Assembly (NCBI GenBank): GCA_009929735.1
Contig: RZZU01000002.1
Span: 124,001-188,000, forward strand
DNA from: Clostridia bacterium
GTDB lineage: Bacteria > Bacillota > Clostridia > Lachnospirales > Anaerotignaceae
DNA: 64,000 nucleotides
Direction: 5' to 3'
In this document: positions 7,955 through 14,619 of the stretch, piece after piece
How positions within the stretch are numbered: position 1 is the stretch's first letter
Layout: each line of letters begins with the position of its first letter
Translations under genes and position numbers: made by a program
Notes under the pieces: generated by a model
Told to the model about the DNA's origin: nothing
The model's input: the letters and a program-made list of their open reading frames with translations, nothing else
The model's database searches: none

Positions 7955-8505
7955 GATTATCGGAGTTGGAAGCGGTAGTGGAGTCCTTGCTGTTTATTTC
8001 AGGAGAAGCAGTGCCTTTATCGGCGATTGCGCAAACCATTGAGATGGACAAGGCTACGGCGAAGGCAATCATTCATACATTGGCGGATAAATATGAGAGC
8101 GAAAAACGAGGCATTCGTATTGTTGAGATCAATGGTTCCTATCAAATGTGCACCGCAGCGGGGTGCTTTGAATACATAAGAAATATGTATAAAAGCCCGA
8201 ACAGACAGGGCTTAACCCAAGCGTTATTGGAAACCTTGGCAATTATTGCTTATAAACAGCCGATTACCCGTGCGCAAATTGAAGAAATTCGTGGTGTCAG
8301 TGCAGAGCATGCAGTCAGCAGGCTGGTGGAAAAAAAGCTGGTTTGCGAGGTTGGGCGCATGGATACGCCAGGGAAGCCAATTGTGTTTGGCACGAGCAAC
8401 GAGTTTTTGAGGTATTTTGGGTTTAAAAATGTGAGTGACCTGCCGCCGCTGAAGGAAACAGAGGAAAGTCAGGTGCAAGATGAAAGAAATATGTCGCAAA
8501 CATAA
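7951..8505 (+). CDS. scpB: Segregation and condensation protein B
   Basis: ScpB dimers bind ScpA in the bacterial condensin complex. The protein has the two winged-helix domains of the family: the first begins LEAVVESLLFISGEAVPL, the second contains LTQALLETLAIIAYKQPITR and VSRLVEKKLVCEVGRMDTPG, and it ends shortly after TSNEFLRYFGF. Length 184 residues is typical. The start codon overlaps the scpA stop. The last 26 bases overlap the next small gene. Confidence 0.95.
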   Translation: MRLSELEAVVESLLFISGEAVPLSAIAQTIEMDKATAKAIIHTLADKYESEKRGIRIVEINGSYQMCTAAGCFEYIRNMYKSPNRQGLTQALLETLAIIAYKQPITRAQIEEIRGVSAEHAVSRLVEKKLVCEVGRMDTPGKPIVFGTSNEFLRYFGFKNVSDLPPLKETEESQVQDERNMSQT

Positions 8506-8836
8506 GAAACTTGTCATCATTGGTATCGCAATTATTTTTTTTCTTTGCCGCAATGTTATAAACCATACGTTTTCTACCGAGCGATGGATGAAGTATCCAG
8601 AGAAAAGGGTTGATATTGTGGACAACCTATTGGAAAAACATGAATTGTCGGGGATGACTGTGGATGAAATCATGCTGTTACTTGGAGAAGATACGGAAAC
8701 GGAGTATTTTAAGACTGAAAATAATATGGTTTATTACTTGGGGCCGGAAAGAGGTTTAATCAGGATTGACAGTGAATGGTTGGTGTTGGAGCTTCAGGAG
8801 GATCGGGTAAGTAAGGTGGATATTTTCACGGATTGA
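8480..8836 (+). CDS. Small membrane-anchored protein, possibly BamE/SmpA-like fold
   Basis: A 118-residue protein with one N-terminal membrane segment (LVIIGIAIIFFLCRNVI) and an outward-facing domain. The domain contains GMTVDEIMLLLGEDTETEYF, a tyrosine-rich stretch YYLGPERGLIRIDSEWL and ends with VLELQEDRVSKVDIFTD. A helix carrying G(M/T)xxExxxLLG, then strands ending in a V-D-I-F pattern, is reminiscent of the SmpA/BamE fold seen in several small Firmicute lipoprotein-like proteins; this is a pattern impression only. The ATG at 8480 lies inside scpB and has AGGTG 8 bases upstream, so translation is coupled to scpB. Confidence 0.65.
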   Translation: MKEICRKHKKLVIIGIAIIFFLCRNVINHTFSTERWMKYPEKRVDIVDNLLEKHELSGMTVDEIMLLLGEDTETEYFKTENNMVYYLGPERGLIRIDSEWLVLELQEDRVSKVDIFTD

Positions 8837-8940
8837 TTTAAGCTTGCATAATAAATTATTTTTTCAATCGTCTTGAGAGATACTTTTTTTGTATGAATTT
8901 TAGAAAAGCAGAATAACATAGCAGGAGAGGGGTGATGCAC

Positions 8941-10089
8941 ATGAGGCGTGCGGGAAGCTTAATTCTCCTGCTTTTTTTATGCTGCTCTCTTGCTTATGGA
9001 GCGGAACCTTCCGTAGGTGCACAGGGAGCGGCTTTGGTAGATGGAAATACAGGTCGATTGCTATGGGGAAAAAATGCTGAGGAACCATTGGCGATGGCAA
9101 GCACAACAAAAATCATGACGGCAATTCTTGTTTTGGAAAATGCAAGCCTTGACGACGTGGTTACGGTCAGCAAAAATGCGGCAGGCCAGCCGGAGGTAAA
9201 TATGAATTTAAAGGCAGGAGAGCAATGGAAGGTTGGAGATTTGCTTTCCGCTATGATGCTGCGCTCTTACAACGACACGGCGGTTGCGTTGGCAGAGCAC
9301 GTTTCGGGCAGTGTGGAGGCTTTTTGTGAGCTAATGACAAAAAAGGCGGCGGAAATCGGGGCGGAGGATACGGTTTTCGGTTCCCCTAATGGTTTGGACA
9401 GTCAAATTCCTTTTGAAAAGCATCATTCAACGGCAAAGGATATGGCACTGATTGCAGCGTATGCTTTAAAGAAGGAGAAGTTTTGCAGCGTCATTGCACA
9501 GCCATCGGTTACAATTTATGAAATTACAGGGAAAAGGCAGTGCCAAGTTACCAATGCCGACCGTTTTTTACTGGAATACAAAGGTGCAATGGGGGTTAAA
9601 ACGGGCTATACCAATAAAGCCGGACATTGCTTCGTGGGTGCGGCAGAGCAAAACGGAGTGCGTTTGATAACCACTGTGTTGGGTAGCGGATGGGGAACAA
9701 GCGGCAAAGAAAAAAAATGGTCGGATACAAAGGAAATTATGAACTACGGCTTTGCAACATTTTTTCCGTATGAAGTGGCAGGCAAGGGCCAGCTGTGCGG
9801 AAATGTTACCATATTGCATTCTAAAGTTGGGTCAGTAGATGCAATTTTGCAGGAGGGTTGTCAAGGTTTGTTTTCAAAAGAGGAGCAGGGTGCCTTGCAG
9901 CTGTACATAGCGTTACCAGAGAGCATTGAGGCACCCATACAAGCAGGGCAGGAGCTTGGGAATGCACAAATCAAGCTAAAAGATGAAGTATTGGCGGAAA
10001 TACCCATTTTGGCAGATCGTTCCGCCCCAGCATATACCTTGGGCGATTGGTATTTCTATTTATTGCACAATTGGATTACTTGGTTTTAG
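8941..10089 (+). CDS. D-alanyl-D-alanine carboxypeptidase (DacF/PBP5 type)
   Basis: A secreted penicillin-binding protein that trims the terminal D-Ala from peptidoglycan stem peptides. The three active-site motifs are visible: STTK (in AMASTTKIMTA, about residue 53), SYN (in LRSYNDTAVALAEH) and KTGYT (in MGVKTGYTNKAGHC). A signal peptide of about 20 residues (RAGSLILLLFLCCSLAYG) precedes the domain, and a C-terminal PBP5-type beta domain ends in a hydrophobic, tryptophan-rich tail that may anchor the protein. Candidate starts are GTG 8932, ATG 8935 and ATG 8941; AGGAGAGG at 8923-8930 is best spaced for 8941. The stop TAG abuts the left end of the MITE-like element at 10090. Confidence 0.93.
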   Translation: MRRAGSLILLLFLCCSLAYGAEPSVGAQGAALVDGNTGRLLWGKNAEEPLAMASTTKIMTAILVLENASLDDVVTVSKNAAGQPEVNMNLKAGEQWKVGDLLSAMMLRSYNDTAVALAEHVSGSVEAFCELMTKKAAEIGAEDTVFGSPNGLDSQIPFEKHHSTAKDMALIAAYALKKEKFCSVIAQPSVTIYEITGKRQCQVTNADRFLLEYKGAMGVKTGYTNKAGHCFVGAAEQNGVRLITTVLGSGWGTSGKEKKWSDTKEIMNYGFATFFPYEVAGKGQLCGNVTILHSKVGSVDAILQEGCQGLFSKEEQGALQLYIALPESIEAPIQAGQELGNAQIKLKDEVLAEIPILADRSAPAYTLGDWYFYLLHNWITWF

Positions 10090-10330
10090 GGAAACGCTGA
10101 TTCCTTCCGTGTGCACAAGATGCGTCAGGCTGAAAACAAAGTCATATCCTTGGGGACTTTGCCCTAAAGCACCCACAAGGGTTTCGGCCTTGCCGTCTGC
10201 CCTATCTTGGGCAGTGAGGGGGTCACTCACTTTTGCTATGCAAAAGCCGGCCTTGCCGTCTGCCCTATCTTGGGCAGTGAGGGGGGTCAACGCCCATGGT
10301 TTGCGCATTTTTCCTGAAATCTGTGTTTCC
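10090..10330. mobile_element. MITE-like element with terminal inverted repeats
   Basis: The ends GGAAACGCTGATT (10090-10102) and, inverted, GGAAACACAGATT (10318-10330) match at 11 of 13 positions, with weaker similarity for another 15-20 bases (including GCACAA versus GCGCAA). The 241 bp between hold no credible gene. The interior has a 41/42-bp direct repeat and palindromes. The left end begins immediately after the stop codon of the carboxypeptidase gene. I cannot identify a clear target-site duplication or a parent insertion sequence in this window; a non-autonomous transposable element is the simplest reading. Confidence 0.55.
10185..10289 (+). repeat. Two tandem-spaced copies of a 41-42 bp repeat, each with a palindrome
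   Basis: Copies at 10185-10225 and 10248-10289 are identical except for one extra G. They start 63 bases apart, beginning CGGCCTTGCCGT and ending in GGGGGTCA. Each contains CTGCCC-TATCTT-GGGCAG (10197-10214 and 10260-10277), able to form a 6-bp hairpin with a 6-base loop. Confidence 0.9.
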
Positions 10331-10401
10331 ATAGAGTTTTTTTGACTTTCCTGGATTCGTAGGGTATACTGTTTCTAATGAGATGAAGACGGAGGAACAG
10401 T

Positions 10402-11118
10402 ATGGAAGAAAGACTTCAAAAATTTCTTGCGGAAGCAGGTGTTGCATCTCGCCGAAAGGCAGAGGAGCTGATTACTGCGGGCAAAATAAAAGTGAACGGA
10501 AAAGTGGTTACGGAATTAGGAACAAAAATTGATCCCCTAAAGGATGAAGTTTTGTATCTGGATAAAGAAATCAGCAATAAAGAAGTGGAAATGGTCTATA
10601 TTATGCTTCACAAGCCGGAAGGCTATGTGACAACGGCAAAGGAGCAATTCGGTCGTCCAGGGGTTATGGACTTGGTAAGCCGCATTGAAACAAGAATATT
10701 TCCTGTGGGCAGATTGGATTATGATACCTCGGGGCTGCTGCTATTGACAAACGATGGGGATTTAACCTATAAATTAACCCATCCTAAGCATGATGTGGAT
10801 AAAACCTATATCGCAAAGCTTTATGGAACGCCGGATGATATGGCTTTACAAAAATTCCGTCGTGGCGTTGAGATTGACGGGAGAAAGACAAAGCCTGCAA
10901 AAATGCAGATTTTAGAAAAGGGAGAGCGTCAGTCTACTGTGGAAATTGTAATTCACGAAGGTAGAAACAGACAAGTCCGTAAAATGTGTGAAGCGATTAA
11001 GCATCCCGTTGCCCAGTTAAAAAGAGTTGGCACAGGGGAACTTATGCTGGGGGACTTGGCGAAAGGGAAATATCGCCATCTTACGGAAAAGGAAATCAAA
11101 TATTTGAAAAGCTTATAA
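10402..11118 (+). CDS. rluB: 23S rRNA pseudouridine synthase, RluB/RsuA family
   Basis: The N-terminal S4 RNA-binding domain is clear (ERLQKFLAEAGVASRRKAEE, then GKIKVNGKVV), followed by the synthase domain with the catalytic aspartate in GRLDYDTSGLLLLTNDG (about residue 103) and the conserved HEGRNRQVRKMCEAI. The protein isomerises a uridine in 23S rRNA (helix 89 for RluB); RsuA-type paralogues act on 16S rRNA and cannot be fully excluded, but the length of 238 and proximity to scpAB match the Firmicute rluB locus. A GGAGGA box precedes the ATG. In B. subtilis scpA, scpB, a dacB-type gene and rluB also cluster. Confidence 0.92.
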   Translation: MEERLQKFLAEAGVASRRKAEELITAGKIKVNGKVVTELGTKIDPLKDEVLYLDKEISNKEVEMVYIMLHKPEGYVTTAKEQFGRPGVMDLVSRIETRIFPVGRLDYDTSGLLLLTNDGDLTYKLTHPKHDVDKTYIAKLYGTPDDMALQKFRRGVEIDGRKTKPAKMQILEKGERQSTVEIVIHEGRNRQVRKMCEAIKHPVAQLKRVGTGELMLGDLAKGKYRHLTEKEIKYLKSL

Positions 11119-11449
11119 TAAAGAATGTTTTGCCGAAAATCCTTATTTTTGCGTAGAGCAAAAAAATGGAAATTTGCGATACTGTTTTTTTAATAATACT
11201 TGCAAAGATTTTATGAAGCACCTGTTTTTGGAAAAGCAAAAAAAGGCAATATGAATGTTAGAATCGTTTTGACGAAAAGAAAGCTCCAAGGCAATTTGCT
11301 GTGGCCGTTGGACTCCAATCAATACTTGTTTTGTATTTTGGGGTTCAGTTTACACAGTGTTATGCCTTTCGGGGCTTTTTCCCTTGAAAGGGGGAGCTCA
11401 ATGGCGTATAATATATTGTTAAGATATTGATAAAAAGGAATGATTTGAT
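11119..11449. other. Gene-free interval with a promoter at its right end
   Basis: These 331 bases have no supported gene. A T-rich run near 11186-11192 may help end rluB transcription, but no strong terminator hairpin is visible. A TGACGAA (0A-box-like) sequence lies at 11270-11276. A palindromic stretch CCTTTC...GAAAGG is at 11366-11390 and the promoter for the next gene is at 11384-11412. Confidence 0.5.
11384..11412 (+). promoter_or_regulatory. Vegetative promoter of the histidine phosphatase gene
   Basis: TTGAAA (11384-11389) and TATAAT (11407-11412) are separated by exactly 17 bases and lie 38 bases before the start codon at 11450. Confidence 0.75.
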
Positions 11450-12094
11450 ATGAAACAGGAAAAAACAAGATTGTATTTAATCCGTCATGGCGAAACGGAA
11501 TGGAATAGAGGCGGTCGTTATCAAGGGTGGACAGATATTGCGCTTTCTGAAGAGGGCGAGTGGCAAGCAAGTCTTTTGGCAAAGCGATTTGAGTATATGT
11601 CTTTGGACGCCATTTATGTATCTCCCTTGAAACGTGCGATTGCTACGGCAGAGCCGATTGCACAGCAAAAAGGGCTTCCTCTTATTGTGGACGAGCATTT
11701 CAAGGAAATAAATTTCGGGGAATGGGAAGGGCATACGGTGGCGGAATTAACGGAAAAATACGGAAAGCCATATACGGATTTTTTTGACAACCCCTTTGGT
11801 CATACTATGCCTGGGGAAGGTTCCTTTCATAAGGTGGCGGAGCGTTCTATGGCTGGTTTTGAGGAGATTTTGAAAAAGCATAGGGGAGAGCGTGTTGCTA
11901 TTGTTTCTCATGGCGGTTTATTACGTGTTTTTATGATTGCATTACTAGGTCTGGATTTGAATATGTATCGTTCGATGTGGCTGACGAATACATCTATTTC
12001 GATGATTGACATTACGGCGGACGACAAAAAGTTTTTAATGACATTAAATGATAAGGCACATTTGGAAATGGCGGAATTATTGAAAAACGGGTGA
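11450..12094 (+). CDS. Histidine phosphatase / phosphoglycerate mutase family protein
   Basis: The phosphohistidine motif RHGETEWN (about residues 11-18) opens the protein, with VSPLKRAIATAEPI, the acid residue region FKEINFGEWEGHT and the second catalytic histidine in VAIVSHGGLLRVF. The 214-residue length fits the small cofactor-independent-looking phosphatases of this branch (CobC, GpmB, PhoE types), which act on varied phosphomonoesters. A true glycolytic mutase role is unlikely because the gpmI enzyme is encoded at 47952-49499. A single promoter lies just upstream. It is 4 bases from the flavoprotein gene, which probably belongs to the same operon. Confidence 0.85.
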   Translation: MKQEKTRLYLIRHGETEWNRGGRYQGWTDIALSEEGEWQASLLAKRFEYMSLDAIYVSPLKRAIATAEPIAQQKGLPLIVDEHFKEINFGEWEGHTVAELTEKYGKPYTDFFDNPFGHTMPGEGSFHKVAERSMAGFEEILKKHRGERVAIVSHGGLLRVFMIALLGLDLNMYRSMWLTNTSISMIDITADDKKFLMTLNDKAHLEMAELLKNG

Positions 12095-12098
12095 GAAA

Positions 12099-13334
12099 AT
12101 GGGAAAAATTATCGTAGTAGGCGGTGGTGCTGCCGGAATGATGGCGGCAGGAAGAGCGGGAAGCCGTGGGCATGAAGTGCATTTATTCGAAAAAAACAAC
12201 CGACTGGGAAAAAAACTTTTGATTACGGGAAAAGGACGCTGCAATCTTACCAATGATTGTGATGTGGAAACACTTTTAGAAAATATCCCCGGAAATCCTT
12301 ATTTTATGTACAGCGCATTTTACCATTTAGATAGTCCCCAAACCCAAGAGCTGTTTCATAGATTAGGTCTGCAAACAAAAGTGGAAAGAGGAAGGCGGGT
12401 TTTTCCTGTTTCCGATAAATCCTTGGATGTTGTTATTGCGATGGAACAATATTTGCGGGAAAATAAAGTGAAACTGCATTTGGACAGCCCTGTGGAGGAA
12501 ATTTTGATTTCCGAGGGAAAGGCTGTCGGCGTTCGCCTAAATAAAGGAATCGTCGTTGAGGCGGACGCAGTCATTGTTGCAACCGGGGGCTTATCCTATC
12601 CCGCAACAGGTTCTACGGGGGATGGCTACCGCTTTGCGAAAAAGGCTGGGCATCAGGTAACAAAGCTATTTCCTTCCTTGGTTCCGCTGAAAACGGAAGA
12701 GGAATGGTGTAAAGACTTAATGGGTTTAAGCCTGCGTAATATTTCCATTCAGGTGAAAAACAAAAATGGCAAAACAGTTTTTGAGGAATTCGGCGAAATG
12801 CTTTTTACCCATTATGGGGTTTCTGGGCCTGTGATTTTAAGTGCAAGCAGACACCTTATTTTGAGTATGAACGAAGGGTATCGGCTTTTTATTGATTTAA
12901 AGCCTGCAATGGACGAAAAAAAGCTGGATATGCGGTTGCTTAGAGATTTTGAAAAGTATGCAAACCGTGATTTTATCAATGCTTTGGATGACTTACTCCC
13001 CAAAAAACTAATCCCTGTAATCATTGCATTATCGGGAATTGCACCGGATAAAAAGGTGAACAATATTGCAAAGGAAGAAAGAAAGCGTCTGCTTTCCTTA
13101 TTAAAAGCGTTACCCCTAACCGTTACTGGAACAGCAGGTTTTCATGAAGCGGTGATTACCTGCGGCGGAATTTTCGTGGATGAAATTGATCCCTCTACCA
13201 TGGAAAGCAAGTTTGTGAAAAACCTGCATTTTGTGGGAGAGGTTTTAGATGTGGATGCCTATACGGGCGGCTATAATTTACAAATTGCTTTTTCTAGCGG
13301 TTATACAGCAGGAGAAAGTGTATGTGCACAATGA
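12099..13334 (+). CDS. HI0933-family flavoprotein (NAD(P)/FAD-dependent oxidoreductase)
   Basis: The dinucleotide-binding motif IIVVGGGAAGMMAAGRA begins the protein and is followed by FEKNNRLGKKLLITGKGRCN, the hallmark of the HI0933/YhiN family. Further signatures are ATGGLSYPATGSTGDGY and the C-terminal EVLDVDAYTGGYNLQIAFSS. The 411-residue length is normal. The family has FAD bound and a suggested but uncertain oxidoreductase activity; it is often found before cmk in Clostridia, as here. The gene ends 14 bases before the cmk start codon. Confidence 0.9.
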   Translation: MGKIIVVGGGAAGMMAAGRAGSRGHEVHLFEKNNRLGKKLLITGKGRCNLTNDCDVETLLENIPGNPYFMYSAFYHLDSPQTQELFHRLGLQTKVERGRRVFPVSDKSLDVVIAMEQYLRENKVKLHLDSPVEEILISEGKAVGVRLNKGIVVEADAVIVATGGLSYPATGSTGDGYRFAKKAGHQVTKLFPSLVPLKTEEEWCKDLMGLSLRNISIQVKNKNGKTVFEEFGEMLFTHYGVSGPVILSASRHLILSMNEGYRLFIDLKPAMDEKKLDMRLLRDFEKYANRDFINALDDLLPKKLIPVIIALSGIAPDKKVNNIAKEERKRLLSLLKALPLTVTGTAGFHEAVITCGGIFVDEIDPSTMESKFVKNLHFVGEVLDVDAYTGGYNLQIAFSSGYTAGESVCAQ

Positions 13335-13348
13335 CTGGAGGAATCAAG

Positions 13349-14026
13349 ATGAAAAGGTTTGCCATTGCGGTGGACGGCCCTGCTGGTTCGGGAAAAAGTA
13401 CGGTGGCCAAGGCTGTTGCCAAGCGGTTGGGCATCATTTATGTGGATACAGGGGCAATGTACCGTGCAGTAGCTTATTTTTGCATAAAAAAAGGTATTTC
13501 TTGCGCAGATGAAACGGTTGTTTTACCTTTGTTGAAAGAAATAAATTTGGAAATTCATCCTAAAGTGGATGGCCAACGGATTCTTTTAGATGGTGAGGAC
13601 ATTACAGATCAAATCAGAACCCAAGAAATTGGGCAGGGTGCATCTAAGGTTGCAACCATTCCATCTGTACGCCAAAAATTAGGGGATATGCAAAGAGAAA
13701 TGGCAAAAAATAATTCTGTAATTATGGACGGAAGAGATATTGCTACTTCTGTTCTTCCACAGGCTGAGGTGAAAATTTATATGGACGCCGGCGTAGACGA
13801 GAGGGCAAGACGACGTGTGGGAGAATTGGAGGCAAAAGGAGAGAATCCTACTTTTGAAACCATACGGGAGGAAATTATTCGTCGGGATGAAAACGATATG
13901 AACCGTTTATACAGCCCCTTGCGTCAAGCTGAAGATGCGCTTTATTTAGACACCACTGACATGACAATTGACGAGGCAGCAGAAAAAATACTTGAAATTG
14001 CCAAAGAAAGATTGGAGGAGATGTGA
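13349..14026 (+). CDS. cmk: (d)CMP kinase
   Basis: Cytidylate kinase phosphorylates CMP and dCMP with ATP. The P-loop is AVDGPAGSGKSTVAKAVA (about residues 6-23), followed by YVDTGAMYRAVAYF, the CMP-binding part DGRDIATSVLPQAEVKIYM and RRDENDMNRLYSPLRQAEDA. The ATG at 13349 is used because the GGAGG at 13337-13341 is 7 bases upstream; the longer frame from 13322 would overlap the flavoprotein gene. Its stop overlaps a potential GTG of plsC, so cmk, plsC and ispH-rpsA form one tight operon, the usual Clostridial order. Confidence 0.96.
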   Translation: MKRFAIAVDGPAGSGKSTVAKAVAKRLGIIYVDTGAMYRAVAYFCIKKGISCADETVVLPLLKEINLEIHPKVDGQRILLDGEDITDQIRTQEIGQGASKVATIPSVRQKLGDMQREMAKNNSVIMDGRDIATSVLPQAEVKIYMDAGVDERARRRVGELEAKGENPTFETIREEIIRRDENDMNRLYSPLRQAEDALYLDTTDMTIDEAAEKILEIAKERLEEM

Positions 14027-14028
14027 GG

Positions 14029-14619
14029 ATGTCATTATATCCGTTGGTAAAGGTGCTTATAAGAATTCTTTATAAAATTATGTTTAAAATAACAATAGTG
14101 GGGAAGGAAAATGTGCCAAAAGAAGGCAATGGTGTGCTTTGCTGTAATCATATCAGCAATTTTGATCCACTCACTATGGCTGTATATTTGGGCAGACTGC
14201 CACGATATATTGCAAAAAAAGAGCTTTTTAATAATAAAATTTTTGGGGCACTCCTGCGTAATATGCAGGCATTTCCCATAGACCGTCAAACAGTGATGGA
14301 TATGAAGGCATTTAAAACAGCCATAAATGTACTTAAGGGTGGAGAGTTGCTAGGCATTTTTGCCGAGGGTACCCGTGTGAAGGAAGGCGAGGAAAAGGCG
14401 GCAAAGGCCGGGGTTGCGATGTTTGCCTTAAAAGGAGATGCTCCGGTGATCCCTGTGGCAATTTCTGGAAACTATAAATTTCGTTCAGAAGTGCGGATTG
14501 AATTTGGCGAGCCTATCACCTTGGAGGAATATCGTGGTACAAAAATTACAACTGCGATGATGGAAGAAATTACTGAAAAAATAATGGGTAAGGTTCAGGG
14601 AATGAAGGTTAAACTATGA
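14029..14619 (+). CDS. plsC: 1-acyl-sn-glycerol-3-phosphate acyltransferase
   Basis: The membrane enzyme acylates lysophosphatidic acid at position 2 to make phosphatidic acid. The acyltransferase H(x4)D motif is in CNHISNFDPLTM (about residue 42), followed by ELFNNKIFGALLRNMQAFPIDR and the glycerol-phosphate binding FAEGTRVKEGEE. An N-terminal hydrophobic segment is present. ATG 14029 is chosen over GTG 14023 because GGAGGAG (14014-14020) is 8 bases from 14029. The 196-residue length is typical for Gram-positive PlsC. The last four bases overlap the start of ispH-rpsA. Confidence 0.93.
   Translation: MSLYPLVKVLIRILYKIMFKITIVGKENVPKEGNGVLCCNHISNFDPLTMAVYLGRLPRYIAKKELFNNKIFGALLRNMQAFPIDRQTVMDMKAFKTAINVLKGGELLGIFAEGTRVKEGEEKAAKAGVAMFALKGDAPVIPVAISGNYKFRSEVRIEFGEPITLEEYRGTKITTAMMEEITEKIMGKVQGMKVKL

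Noticed and set aside
10060..10345. Frames on both strands across the MITE-like element, with a repeated peptide PSALSWAVRG
   Set aside because: The peptide repeat is just the translation of the DNA repeat; no ribosome binding sites or homology seen.
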